52,724 bases of DNA from Herbiconiux sp. (GCF_023264855.1 NZ_JAHFUW010000031.1:1-52724); one strand, 5' to 3'; shown: positions 9,062-17,234, counted from the stretch's first letter. A program made the numbers and translations. Notes: generated from the sequence alone by a model not told the origin.

Positions 9062-9088
9062 ACTGAGATTCTATCAGAAACACCTGAT
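9062..9088 (-). promoter_or_regulatory. leaderless promoter of the HNH gene with an operator-like inverted repeat
   Basis: On the minus strand, TAGAAT (9068-9073) is followed by 6 nt and the ATG, predicting a leaderless mRNA. Overlapping its upstream edge is an inverted repeat, ATCAG-N6-CTGAT (9073-9088), placed where a repressor would block RNA polymerase. The region is AT-rich compared with its surroundings. Confidence 0.6.
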
Positions 9089-9159
9089 GAAAGCTCGATT
9101 AATTTCCTGCTCACAGGCGCCGCAGGACGGCCCGCAATCCCGTTGCAGCCGACGAGGTG

Positions 9160-9804
9160 TCAGCCTCGCAGGCCCAGCAGGGGGAGCAGCTGGCTGAGGT
9201 CGCGGCGGTTCATCACGAGGTCGGCCTGGGCACGTACCACCGGGCGTGCGTCGAACGCGACCGAGAGGCCCGCGACCTCCATCATGCGCAGGTCGTTGGC
9301 ACCGTCGCCGACCGCGACGGTATGCGCCGCGGGGATGCCGTGAGCGCCCGCCCACTCGAGCAGAGCATCCGCTTTGCTCTGCGGGTCGATGATCGGGCCG
9401 CTGACGGTGCCGGTGAGGTGGCCGTCGGCGACGCCGAGCCGGTTCGCCCGCCAGTAGTCGAGCCCCAGCGACTCGGCCAGCGGATCGAGGATCTCGTGGA
9501 AACCGCCGGAGACGACTCCCACGACGCTCCCGTGCTTGTGCAACGTCGCGATCATCTCGGGCACTCCGAGGGTCACCTCGATCTGACCGCGTACCTCGTC
9601 GAAGCACGACACCGGAAGCCCCGCCAGGGTGGCCACACGTTCACGCAGGCTCTCGGCGAAGTCGATCTCGCCACTCATCGCGCGCTCGGTGATCGCCGCG
9701 ACCTCGGCGTGCCGCCCGGCGAGGTTGCCGAGCATCTCGATCACCTCGTTCTCGATCAGCGTCGAATCGACGTCGAGCACGACGAGAAAGCGGGGATCAG
9801 GCAT
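9160..9804 (-). CDS. serB: phosphoserine phosphatase SerB
   Basis: 214 residues. HAD-family phosphatase catalysing the last step of serine synthesis (phosphoserine to serine). Motifs: D11-V-D13-ST (nucleophile and acid), S99-G-G, K144, and G166-DGAND. The family's usual ACT domain is absent; this is the short catalytic form. It is transcribed alone and precedes glgC by a 64-nt gap on the same strand. Confidence 0.9.
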   Translation of the reverse strand: MPDPRFLVVLDVDSTLIENEVIEMLGNLAGRHAEVAAITERAMSGEIDFAESLRERVATLAGLPVSCFDEVRGQIEVTLGVPEMIATLHKHGSVVGVVSGGFHEILDPLAESLGLDYWRANRLGVADGHLTGTVSGPIIDPQSKADALLEWAGAHGIPAAHTVAVGDGANDLRMMEVAGLSVAFDARPVVRAQADLVMNRRDLSQLLPLLGLRG

Positions 9805-9816
9805 GCAGCCAGGTTA
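9805..9816 (-). promoter_or_regulatory. leaderless promoter of serB
   Basis: Minus strand TAACCT (9811-9816), then 6 nt, then the serB ATG. No Shine-Dalgarno sequence is present. Confidence 0.55.
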
Positions 9817-9868
9817 CTGAACGAACGACGCTCCCAAGGAACGCCCGACGCGCTGGACGACCGACGCG

Positions 9869-11113
9869 TCAGGGAACGACGCGGACTCCCTTGCCGACGA
9901 CGGTGATGCCCGAGTCGGTGACCGTGAAGCCGCGCTCCCGGTCACGATCGGCGTCGATTCCCACCTGGGCCCCGGCCGACACGACGACGTTCTTGTCGAG
10001 GATGGCCCGGTGCACCACGGCGTCGGGTTCGATGTGCACCCGGTCGAAGAGCACCGACTGCTGCACCAGCGCGCCGGAGTCGACCGTCGTCCACGGGCCG
10101 ACGACGCTGCCTTCGACGCGAGCACCGGAGATGAGGCATCCGAGCGACACGATCGACTCGACCGTGACCCCCGGGTTGCCCTTGCTGTCGCGCACGAACT
10201 TGGCGGGCGGCGAGTTGAGCTGCTGGGTGTAGATCGGCCACTTCTCGTTGTAGAGGTTGAACACCGGCAGGGCCGAGATGAGGTCTTGGTGGGCGTCGTA
10301 GAACGAGTCGATGGTTCCCACATCGCGCCAGTAGTAACGGTCGCGATCGGTCGACCCGGGCACGTCGTTGCGGTTGAGGTCGTAGACCGCCGCGTTCCCG
10401 CGCGCCACGAAGTCGGGGATGATGTCGCCACCCATGTCGTGGCTGGACTCCGGCTTCTCGCCGTCGCGGATGACCGCGTCGATCAGCTGGTCGGCGTCGA
10501 AGATGTAGTTGCCCATCGAGGCGAGCACCTCGTGAGGGGAGTCGACGAGACCCTGCGGGTTCTTGGGCTTCTCGAGGAACTCGGAGATCAGCGTGGGGTC
10601 GTCGGCATCCGTCTGGATCACACCGAACTGATCGGCCAGGCTGATCGGCTGGCGGATGGCGGCGACCGTGGCGCCGCGCCCCGACTCGATGTGCGCCTGG
10701 ATCATCTGGTCGAAGTCCATCCGGTACACGTGGTCGGCGCCGACCACGACGACGATGTCGGGGTTCTCGTCGCGGATGAGATTGAGGCTCTGCAGGATGG
10801 CGTCGGCCGATCCGCTGAACCAGCGCTTGCCGAGGCGCTGCTGCGCGGGCACGGATGCCACGTACGAGTTGAGCAGGCCGTCGAGGTGCCAGGTCTGCGA
10901 GACATGGCGGTCGAGGCTGTGCGACTTGTACTGCGTGAGCACCACGATCTGCCGCAGCCCCGAGTTGACGAGGTTGGAGAGCGCGAAGTCGATGAGGCGG
11001 TACCCGCCTCCGAAGGGCACGCCGGGTTTAGCCCGGTCAGCCGTGAGAGGCATGAGTCGTTTGCCCTCACCTCCGGCCAGAACGATGCCGAAGATCTTCT
11101 TTGATGCAGCCAT
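9869..11113 (-). CDS. glgC: glucose-1-phosphate adenylyltransferase GlgC
   Basis: 414 residues from the ATG at 11113. Makes ADP-glucose from ATP and glucose-1-phosphate, the committed step of bacterial glycogen synthesis. The N-terminal nucleotidyltransferase motif [11 protein letters not shown] with AKPGVPFGG is clear, and the C-terminal half is a left-handed beta-helix. A GTG 9 nt upstream is open, but the ATG fits the -10 spacing better. The gene is divergent from glgM, the same arrangement as Rv1213/Rv1212c in mycobacteria, so both should share the 48-bp intergenic control region. Confidence 0.94.
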   Translation of the reverse strand: MAASKKIFGIVLAGGEGKRLMPLTADRAKPGVPFGGGYRLIDFALSNLVNSGLRQIVVLTQYKSHSLDRHVSQTWHLDGLLNSYVASVPAQQRLGKRWFSGSADAILQSLNLIRDENPDIVVVVGADHVYRMDFDQMIQAHIESGRGATVAAIRQPISLADQFGVIQTDADDPTLISEFLEKPKNPQGLVDSPHEVLASMGNYIFDADQLIDAVIRDGEKPESSHDMGGDIIPDFVARGNAAVYDLNRNDVPGSTDRDRYYWRDVGTIDSFYDAHQDLISALPVFNLYNEKWPIYTQQLNSPPAKFVRDSKGNPGVTVESIVSLGCLISGARVEGSVVGPWTTVDSGALVQQSVLFDRVHIEPDAVVHRAILDKNVVVSAGAQVGIDADRDRERGFTVTDSGITVVGKGVRVVP

Positions 11114-11161
11114 AGCCCCCACCCTAATGAGGTTTCGCCCCGGTGGTACTACCGTTCAACT
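11114..11161. promoter_or_regulatory. divergent leaderless promoters of glgC and glgM
   Basis: The minus strand has TAGGGT (11121-11126) with 7 nt to the glgC ATG. The plus strand has TACCGT (11150-11155) with 6 nt to the glgM ATG. Both -10 boxes fit within 48 bp, so the -35 regions overlap or interleave, and one regulator could control ADP-glucose supply and use together. Confidence 0.6.
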
Positions 11162-12346
11162 ATGCGAGTCGACGTGATTACCCGTGAATATCCGCCCGAG
11201 GTCTACGGAGGCGCCGGCGTGCATGTCGCCGAGCTCGTGAAGGGCCTGCGCGAGCATCTGGATGTGGCGGTGCGGTGCTTCGGCGCTCCCCGCACCGAGG
11301 AGGGCGTCTTCGCCTACGGCGTGCCCGCCGAGCTCGCCGGGGCCAACCCGAGCCTGACCACGCTGGGCGTGGACCTGCAGATCGCCGAGGCGGTGGCCGG
11401 GACATCCTTGGTGCACTCGCACACCTGGTACGCCAACGCGGCCGGCCGTCTCGCGTCGCTGCTGCACGACGTGCCGCACGTGGTGACCGCGCACTCGCTC
11501 GAGCCGCTGCGCCCGTGGAAGGCCGAGCAGCTCGGGGGCGGCTACCGCATCTCGTCGCAGATCGAGAAGGATGCGTTCGAGAACGCCGATCAGGTGATCG
11601 CCGTGAGCAACGGAATGGCACGCGACATCCTGCGCTCGTACCCGGCTCTGGACGAGTCGAAGCTCGTCACCGTCTACAACGGCATCGATCTGGTCACGTG
11701 GAAGCCCACGCACGACGACGCTGTGCTCGACCGCCTCGGCATCGAGAAGGATCGGCCCACCGTGGTCTTCGTCGGCCGGATCACGCGCCAGAAGGGCTTG
11801 CCCTACTTCCTGCGTGCCATCGCCCAGCTGCCCACCGACGTGCAGGTGGTGCTGTGTGCGGGTGCGCCCGACACGCCCGCGATCCTCGAGGAGGTGTCGA
11901 GCGCGGTGCGCACCCTGCAGCAGACCCGCGGCGGAATCGTCTGGATCGAGGAGATGCTGCCCCAGCCGCAGCTGGCCGCGGTTCTGACGGCCGCGACCGT
12001 GTTCGTCTGCCCTTCGGTGTACGAACCCCTCGGCATCGTGAACCTGGAGGCGATGGCCTGCGGCCTCCCCGTCGTGGGCACCGCGACCGGAGGCATCCCC
12101 GAGGTCGTCGACGACGGCGTCACCGGGCTGCTCGTGCCGATCGACCAGCTGCAGGATGGCACGGGCACGCCGACCGACCCCGATCGCTTCGTGAGCGACC
12201 TGGCCCGAGCCCTCACCGAGGTGGTGTCGGATCCCGAGCGCGCCGCGCAGATGGGCATCGCGGGCCGTGCTCGCGCCGAGGCCGAGTTCAGCTGGGGAGC
12301 GATCGCCTCACAAACCGCCGACATCTACCGCGCGCTGGTGCGATAG
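11162..12346 (+). CDS. glgM: GT4 alpha-glucan synthase, GlgA/GlgM type
   Basis: 394 residues. Retaining GT-B glycosyltransferase of the corynebacterial/mycobacterial glycogen synthase type. The EX7E motif is visible near 287 (YEPLGIVNLEAMACGLPVV), and the start MRVDVITREYPPEVYGGAGVHV is typical. The mycobacterial orthologue Rv1212c uses ADP-glucose and glucose-1-phosphate to make maltose-1-phosphate for GlgE. Annotation as GlgM rests on that homology and the divergent glgC; a plain glycogen synthase (GlgA) role remains possible because no glgE is seen here. Confidence 0.88.
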   Translation: MRVDVITREYPPEVYGGAGVHVAELVKGLREHLDVAVRCFGAPRTEEGVFAYGVPAELAGANPSLTTLGVDLQIAEAVAGTSLVHSHTWYANAAGRLASLLHDVPHVVTAHSLEPLRPWKAEQLGGGYRISSQIEKDAFENADQVIAVSNGMARDILRSYPALDESKLVTVYNGIDLVTWKPTHDDAVLDRLGIEKDRPTVVFVGRITRQKGLPYFLRAIAQLPTDVQVVLCAGAPDTPAILEEVSSAVRTLQQTRGGIVWIEEMLPQPQLAAVLTAATVFVCPSVYEPLGIVNLEAMACGLPVVGTATGGIPEVVDDGVTGLLVPIDQLQDGTGTPTDPDRFVSDLARALTEVVSDPERAAQMGIAGRARAEAEFSWGAIASQTADIYRALVR

Positions 12347-12362
12347 TCGGCAACGGGTTCGT

Positions 12363-12374
12363 TAGGCTTGCCTC
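12363..12374 (+). promoter_or_regulatory. leaderless promoter of the lone ABC ATPase
   Basis: TAGGCT at 12363-12368, 6 nt, then the ATG at 12375. It lies within the 28-nt gap after glgM and makes the next gene separately transcribed. Confidence 0.6.
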
Positions 12375-13157
12375 ATGCCCAATGTGCTCGACCTTGAAGA
12401 CGTTTCTGTTGTGCGGGATGGCAACCCCATCCTGAGCGGTGTGAACTGGAAGGTCGACGGCGATCAGCGCTGGGTGGTGCTCGGGCCCAACGGCGCCGGC
12501 AAGACCACCCTGCTGCAGATCGCGGCGGCGATGAACCATCCGTCCGGCGGCACGGTGCACGTGCTCGACGGCAAGCTCGGCGAGGTCGACCTGTTCGAAC
12601 TGCGTCCGCGTGTGGGCTTCGCCTCCAGTGCGATGGCGCGGCGCTTCCCGCCGAACGAGACCGTGCTGAACGTCGTGCTGACAGCGGCCTACTCGGTGAC
12701 CGGCCGCTGGAACGAGCAGTACGAGGAGATCGACCTGCGCCGTGCGCAGCGGGTTCTGAACGAGTGGAACCTCGACCACCTCGCCGAGCGGCTCTTCGGC
12801 TCGCTCAGCGACGGCGAGCAGAAGCGCGTGCAGATCGCACGCTCGGTGATGACCGACCCCGAACTGCTGCTGCTCGACGAGCCGGCCGCTTCGCTCGACC
12901 TGGGCGCCCGCGAGGAGCTGCTGCAGCTGCTCGGCGGCTACGCCAGTGCTCCCGAGGCGCCCGCGATCGTGATGGTGACCCACCACGTCGAGGAGATCCC
13001 CGTCGGCTTCACGCACGCGCTGCTGCTGAACAAGGACGGCATCGTGGCCAGCGGGCCGCTCGGCGAGATCCTCACCTCCGAGAACCTCGAGACGACGTTC
13101 GGGCTGCCGATCGCCCTCTCGGCGGAGGACGGCCGCTACACCGCCCGCGCGGCCTGA
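12375..13157 (+). CDS. ABC transporter ATP-binding protein, no permease nearby
   Basis: 260 residues. Single ABC domain: Walker A GPNGAGKTT (about 37-45), a variant signature LSDGEQKRV (about 145), Walker B LLLLDEPAASLDLG, and H-loop THHVEEI. The variant signature and the YlmA/ModF-like layout place it among ATPases whose partner is unknown. No permease or binding protein is adjacent, so the transported substrate cannot be inferred. Confidence 0.88.
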   Translation: MPNVLDLEDVSVVRDGNPILSGVNWKVDGDQRWVVLGPNGAGKTTLLQIAAAMNHPSGGTVHVLDGKLGEVDLFELRPRVGFASSAMARRFPPNETVLNVVLTAAYSVTGRWNEQYEEIDLRRAQRVLNEWNLDHLAERLFGSLSDGEQKRVQIARSVMTDPELLLLDEPAASLDLGAREELLQLLGGYASAPEAPAIVMVTHHVEEIPVGFTHALLLNKDGIVASGPLGEILTSENLETTFGLPIALSAEDGRYTARAA

Positions 13158-13198
13158 CACGCCGAGCATCCGCTCTGGAAGCCTGCCCGGCTATCTGG

Positions 13199-13232
13199 TA
13201 GGCTCTTCCCTTGGTCAGCCTCGTCAGACCAA
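13199..13232 (+). promoter_or_regulatory. rpmE2 promoter and 5'-leader hairpin
   Basis: TAGGCT at 13199-13204 would start transcription near 13211. Exactly there lies the inverted repeat TTGGTC-N10-GACCAA (13211-13216 with 13227-13232), so the mRNA would begin with a hairpin about 40 nt ahead of the Shine-Dalgarno AGGA (13261-13264). No Zur-type AT-rich palindrome is visible, although type-B L31 genes are often Zur-controlled. Confidence 0.5.
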
Positions 13233-13271
13233 AGATTTCCGACCCCCATGCTGTGAAACTAGGACACCACT

Positions 13272-13532
13272 ATGAAGACTGACATCCACCCCAAGTACGA
13301 AGCAGTCGTCTTCCGCGACCTCGCGTCGGGCGCCACCTTCCTCACCCGTTCGACCGTCGGCTCCGCCAAGACGATCGAGTGGGAAGACGGCAACACCTAC
13401 CCGGTGATCGATGTCGAGATCTCGTCGGAGTCGCACCCGTTCTACACCGGCAAGCAGCGCATCCTCGACTCCGCCGGCCGCGTCGAGAAGTTCAACACCC
13501 GCTACAAGGGCTTCGGCGGCGGCACCAAGTAG
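13272..13532 (+). CDS. rpmE2: 50S ribosomal protein L31 type B
   Basis: 86 residues, ATG after AGGA with 7-nt spacing. The sequence [20 protein letters not shown] and the end [10 protein letters not shown] are diagnostic of L31 type B. It lacks the CxxC zinc-binding motif of the type-A form, so it is the zinc-independent (C-) version that can replace zinc-L31 when zinc is scarce. A strong terminator hairpin follows 18 nt after the stop. Confidence 0.95.
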   Translation: MKTDIHPKYEAVVFRDLASGATFLTRSTVGSAKTIEWEDGNTYPVIDVEISSESHPFYTGKQRILDSAGRVEKFNTRYKGFGGGTK

Positions 13533-13550
13533 TCTTTCCGCAATCACACG

Positions 13551-13592
13551 CACGAAGAACCCCGTCGGCTCAGGCCGGCGGGGTTCTTCGTG
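13551..13592 (+). terminator. strong hairpin terminator after rpmE2
   Basis: A 19-bp stem (13551-13569 with 13574-13592) with one G-U wobble and a TCAG tetraloop. The T-tract after it is weak, but the stem is the strongest in the window outside the 29-kb palindrome. Confidence 0.75.
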
Positions 13593-13611
13593 TCTGCAGG
13601 AGACGCGGCCG

Positions 13612-14403
13612 GTGGAGATCGATCGGGCGCTGCGGGAGGATGTGGGCGTGAATGATCGTGCAGTCCTGGCCGCGGATCTCGGAGCCCTCGAGATCGACGA
13701 GTGGCCGGTGTACCTCGCCGCGCATTCGGGGCTGCCGGGGCCGCGCGCGAATCTCACCCTCGTGCAGGCGTTCGGTGACGTCGCGGAGGCGGCAACGGTC
13801 ATCGAATACGCCGGCAGACCGGATGAGTACCTGGCGCTCTGCGGAACCGCAGCACTCGGGCGGCTCCTGGGGGAGGACGACGGGCGGATCGAGTCCTTCC
13901 TGCGGGCACGGGCGGCGGATGCGCGGTGGCGGGTGCGAGAGGGCGTCGCGATGGCGCTGCAGACGCTGGGTGACCGCGATCCGTCGGCTCTGTTCGACCT
14001 CGCCGACCGATGGCTGAAGCAGGAGACGGCGACGGCGACGGCGACGGATGCAGCCTCGCTCCTGACGCTGCGGGCGGTGGCGGCCGGCGTGGCCGAGCCT
14101 CGACTGGTGAAGGGCGAAGCAGCGGCCCTGGCCGGGCAGAACATCCTGAACCGCATCATGGAGCTGCTGGTGGCGGTACCGATCGGGGAGCGCCGGTCGG
14201 AGGGCTTCCGGGTGCTGCAGAAAGCGCTCGGGTACTGCTGGAGCGTCGTCGTGCCTGGCGCGCCCGGGCCGGGCTTCGACGCGCTTGAGCGCTGGGCTCG
14301 GAGCGGCGACCCCGCAGCCGCGCAGATCGTGCGCGTGAACCTCACCAAGACGCGTCTGCGGCGGGTCGATCCCGTCCGGGTGGCGACCATCGGCGCCTCC
14401 TGA
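13612..14403 (+). CDS. HEAT-repeat-like protein of unknown function
   Basis: 263 residues, GTG start chosen because AGGAG lies at 13598-13602, 9 nt upstream. The composition is almost wholly alpha-helical, with helix pairs that resemble HEAT/armadillo repeats (for example ARWRVREGVAMALQTLGD and DPSALFDLADRWL), as in DNA-alkylation-repair-like scaffolds. No catalytic motif, signal or membrane segment is visible. A Glu-(Thr-Ala)n run near residues 138-146 comes from a hexamer DNA repeat. It may read through from rpmE2 if the terminator leaks. Function unknown. Confidence 0.72.
   Translation: MEIDRALREDVGVNDRAVLAADLGALEIDEWPVYLAAHSGLPGPRANLTLVQAFGDVAEAATVIEYAGRPDEYLALCGTAALGRLLGEDDGRIESFLRARAADARWRVREGVAMALQTLGDRDPSALFDLADRWLKQETATATATDAASLLTLRAVAAGVAEPRLVKGEAAALAGQNILNRIMELLVAVPIGERRSEGFRVLQKALGYCWSVVVPGAPGPGFDALERWARSGDPAAAQIVRVNLTKTRLRRVDPVRVATIGAS
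14026..14047 (+). repeat. ACGGCG hexamer microsatellite inside the HEAT-like gene
   Basis: About 3.7 tandem copies of ACGGCG, encoding alternating Thr-Ala. Six-base units change length without shifting frame. Confidence 0.7.
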
Positions 14404-14439
14404 CGTCGGGACGCTCTGAGACGACGTTCTGAGAGGCGT

Positions 14440-15435
14440 TCAGGCGGGACGGGGGATGGCCTCGGGCCATCCTCGGCGGGAGGTGAAAGCGGGGTCTTTG
14501 GTGCGGCGCATGTACTCTTCGAAGGAGTCGCACTGGGCCTCGTGCCAACCGATCTGGGCCTCGTGCAGGGCACGTGGAGTGAGGTCGAGCTCGATCGGGA
14601 ATTTCGTGGCCAGCGCCTGCGCCACCCGGCCCGCGGCGATGGCGTCGGCTCCGGCGTCGTGCGCATCGGTGAGCGACACACCGTAGTTGCCGGCGGCCGC
14701 CTCGAGCGTGCGCTTGCCCTTGCGATAGCGGTCGACCTGCTTGTCGATCACCAGGGGGTCTACCACGGGTGATGGCGATTCCAGCGGCGCGATGCCGTGC
14801 CGTACGGACTCCCGGTTCAGCAACGTGAGGTCGTACGGCGCGTTGTACACCACGAGCGCGTAGCCGTCGGCGAAGGCCCGCCGCAGCTCGTCGACGATCT
14901 CGCCCACCACCTCGGCGGCCGGCCGCCCCTCGGCCCGCGCGCGCTCGGTGGTGACACCGTGCACCGCCGTGGCCTGCTCGGGGATCTCGACCCCTGGATC
15001 GGCCAGCCAGTCGCGGCGCCGCACCGTGCGGCCCGCGGCATCCAGCAGCGAGATGTTGGCGGTGACCACGCGACTGGTCTCGACGTCGATGCCCGTGGTC
15101 TCGAGGTCGAAGACCGCGAGCCGCGACGCCCAGGCCGGCACGTAGACGGGGGCTTCCGGATGGCCGGACTCGCCGTCGAAGGCCATCGGCTCGTCGTCGA
15201 ACGCGGGGTCGTACGGCGGGGCCTCCGGCGGCACCGTCCCGTGCGTGCGGGTGACCTTCTCGGTGACCGTCAGCGACATCGTGACGGAGCGTTCGACCGT
15301 GACCGAGCGCTCGACCACTTCGGGCGCCGGGGGAGCGGCGTGCTTGCCGCGGTGGCGGTGCAGGCCGATGGCCTCGCCGCCGAGGCTCTCCTCGGGCAGG
15401 TCGAACAGAGGAACCGGGATGTCGCTGTCGGCCAC
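14440..15435 (-). CDS. DEDDh 3'-5' exonuclease (DnaQ/epsilon-like) with long N-terminal extension
   Basis: 331 residues, GTG start 3 nt after the treS stop. Exonuclease motifs: D110-L-E112-TTG (Exo I), N198-APYD (Exo II) and H259-D-AGAD264 (Exo III with the DEDDh His). Residues 1-100 are low-complexity and acidic, with VERSVT-type repeats, an unusual extension for a DnaQ-like domain. No polymerase or BRCT domain is attached. It is probably co-transcribed with treS and translationally coupled, because the only SD-like bases (GGAG) overlap the start codon. A role in DNA repair or nucleic-acid turnover is inferred from the fold. Confidence 0.88.
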   Translation of the reverse strand: MADSDIPVPLFDLPEESLGGEAIGLHRHRGKHAAPPAPEVVERSVTVERSVTMSLTVTEKVTRTHGTVPPEAPPYDPAFDDEPMAFDGESGHPEAPVYVPAWASRLAVFDLETTGIDVETSRVVTANISLLDAAGRTVRRRDWLADPGVEIPEQATAVHGVTTERARAEGRPAAEVVGEIVDELRRAFADGYALVVYNAPYDLTLLNRESVRHGIAPLESPSPVVDPLVIDKQVDRYRKGKRTLEAAAGNYGVSLTDAHDAGADAIAAGRVAQALATKFPIELDLTPRALHEAQIGWHEAQCDSFEEYMRRTKDPAFTSRRGWPEAIPRPA

Positions 15436-15438
15436 TCC

Positions 15439-17163
15439 TTAGCGCCCCTGCTCCTGCTCGGTGCGCTGGCCGACGTGCAGCCAATAGAAGGCCTGGGTGC
15501 CGAAGGTGAGCGTGACGCTGCCGTTCTCGTCGAACGACGGGAACTCCGCGTGCCCGAAGAGGTCGAACAGCCTGCGGCCGGCGAACTGGGGAGCCGTGAT
15601 CGTCGCCGACACCGGGTTGTGCGCGAAGCTGAAGACGCAGAGCACGTCTTCCGGTCCGTCGCCGAAGTACGCGCCGGAGCCCTCGTACGAGCGCACGAAG
15701 GCGAGCACCGACTCGTGGTCGCTCTTCAGCACCTCCATGCTGCCGAGGCCGAAGGTGGGATGGGCCTTCCGCACGTGGATGACGTTGCGCACCCAGTGCA
15801 GCAGCGAGCGCGACTGCGCCAGTTGCGACTCCACGTTCACCAGGTTGTAGTTGTACACCAGCGACTGCACCACCGGCAGGAACAGCTTGCCGGGGTCGGC
15901 GGTGGAGAACCCGGCGTTGCGGTCGGGCGTCCACTGCATGGGCGTGCGGGAGGAGTCGCGGTCGGGCAGCCAGATGTTGTCGCCCATCCCGATCTCGTCG
16001 CCGTAGTACAGGAAGGGCGAGCCGGGCAGGGCGAAGAGCAGGGCGTGCGCCAGCTCGAGCTCGGCGCGCGAGTTGTCGAGCAGCGGTGCCAGGCGGCGCC
16101 GGATGCCGATGTTCGAGCGCATCCGCGGGTCGTAGGCGTACCAGCCGTACATCGCCTGCCGGTATTCCTCCGACACCATCTCCAGGGTCAGCTCGTCGTG
16201 GTTGCGCAGGAACACGCCCCAGGCGGCGCCCTCGGGGATGTCGGTGGTCTCCGAGAGCACCCGGATCAGCTCGTCGGCCTTCTGAGAGCGGAGCGAGTAG
16301 TAGATCCGCGGCATCACCGGGAAGTCGAACGCCATGTGGCATTCCGGCTCTTCGTCGGTACCGAAGAAGGCCGCCACCTCGCGGGGCCACTGGTTGGCTT
16401 CGGCCACCAGCATCCGCCCCGGGTACTCGGTGTCGATCATCTCGCGCAGCCGCACGATGTAGTCGTGCGTCTTCGGCTCGCCCTCGCCGTTGCCCTCGTC
16501 GGACTCGAACAGGTAGGGGATGGCATCCAGCCGCAGCCCGTCGACGCCCATGTCGAGCCAGAACCGGCAGACGTCGAAGATGGCCTCCTGCACGGCGGGG
16601 TTCTCGAAGTTGAGGTCGGGCTGGTGCGAGAAGAAACGGTGCCAGAAGAACTGCCGGCGCACGGGGTCGAACGTCCAGTTCGATTCCTCGGTGTCGACGA
16701 AGATGATGCGGATGTTCTCGTACTTCTCGTCGGTGTCGCTCCAGACGTAGAAGTCGCCGTAGGGGCCCTCGGGGTCGGCGCGGGACTGCTGGAACCACTC
16801 GTGCGCATCCGAGGTGTGGTTGAGCGGGAAGTCCATGATGATGCGCATGTTGCGCTCGTGGGCCTTCGTGACCAGGTCGCGGAATTCGTCGACCGTGCCG
16901 TACTCGGAGAGCACCGAGGTGAAGTCGGAGACGTCGTAGCCGCCGTCGCGCAGCGGCGACTGGAAGAACGGGGGCAGCCAGAGCGCGTCGATCCCGAGCC
17001 ACTGCAGGTAGTCGAGCTTGGAGATGAGCCCGGCGATGTCGCCGAAGCCGTCGCCGTTCGAGTCGACGAACGAGCGGATCATCACCTCGTAGAACACCGA
17101 TCGCCTGTACCACTGCGGGTCGAGAGTGAGGCCCGGAGTCTGGATGGGTGCGGTGTAGTTCAC
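15439..17163 (-). CDS. treS: trehalose synthase / maltose alpha-D-glucosyltransferase TreS
   Basis: 574 residues from the GTG at 17163, preceded by AAGGA at 5-6 nt. GH13 enzyme that interconverts maltose and trehalose. The TreS hallmark start (DPQWYRRSVFYEVMIRSF) and the catalytic sites are present: nucleophile Asp in DGLRLDAIP (about 215), Glu in LVAEANQW (about 252) and Asp in RNHDEL (about 322). The length is that of the stand-alone enzyme, with no fused maltokinase. With glgC and glgM 4-6 kb away it links trehalose to alpha-glucan synthesis. Its promoter resembles the DNA-damage (RecA-NDp) type. Confidence 0.95.
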   Translation of the reverse strand: MNYTAPIQTPGLTLDPQWYRRSVFYEVMIRSFVDSNGDGFGDIAGLISKLDYLQWLGIDALWLPPFFQSPLRDGGYDVSDFTSVLSEYGTVDEFRDLVTKAHERNMRIIMDFPLNHTSDAHEWFQQSRADPEGPYGDFYVWSDTDEKYENIRIIFVDTEESNWTFDPVRRQFFWHRFFSHQPDLNFENPAVQEAIFDVCRFWLDMGVDGLRLDAIPYLFESDEGNGEGEPKTHDYIVRLREMIDTEYPGRMLVAEANQWPREVAAFFGTDEEPECHMAFDFPVMPRIYYSLRSQKADELIRVLSETTDIPEGAAWGVFLRNHDELTLEMVSEEYRQAMYGWYAYDPRMRSNIGIRRRLAPLLDNSRAELELAHALLFALPGSPFLYYGDEIGMGDNIWLPDRDSSRTPMQWTPDRNAGFSTADPGKLFLPVVQSLVYNYNLVNVESQLAQSRSLLHWVRNVIHVRKAHPTFGLGSMEVLKSDHESVLAFVRSYEGSGAYFGDGPEDVLCVFSFAHNPVSATITAPQFAGRRLFDLFGHAEFPSFDENGSVTLTFGTQAFYWLHVGQRTEQEQGR

Positions 17164-17211
17164 AGGGATCCTTTCGGATGACGATCGGCCGGCTCGTGCA
17201 TACCTGGGTTC

Positions 17212-17234
17212 ACGATAGCCCAGGTCACCGACAC
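17212..17234 (-). promoter_or_regulatory. RecA-NDp/PafBC-type promoter candidate of treS
   Basis: On the minus strand GTGTCGGTG (17226-17234) is followed by exactly 8 nt and TATCGT (17212-17217). The PafBC-dependent RecA-NDp consensus is TTGTCRGTG-N8-TANNNT; this site matches 8 of 9 upstream bases, the spacer and the -10. Transcription would start near 17205, leaving a ~42-nt leader with a Shine-Dalgarno site. pafB and pafC are present at 41-43 kb. Confidence 0.55.

Noticed and set aside
7322-9088. Defence island or prophage around the HNH gene
   Set aside because: Only one DUF222-HNH gene with an IS fragment and a REP pair; no methyltransferase, integrase, capsid or other defence genes.
11113-11122. 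GTG 9 nt upstream as glgC start
   Set aside because: It would place the -10 box against the start codon; the ATG at 11113 gives the normal 7-nt spacing.
13158-13271. Zur box upstream of the zinc-free L31 gene
   Set aside because: No TGAAAATGATTTTCA-like palindrome is present; only the TTGGTC inverted repeat was found.
14342-17113. Very long minus-strand open frame (over 900 codons)
   Set aside because: It runs out of frame through treS and the exonuclease gene, is dominated by Arg/Ala/Pro/Gly, and matches no family; long shadow frames are usual at this GC content.
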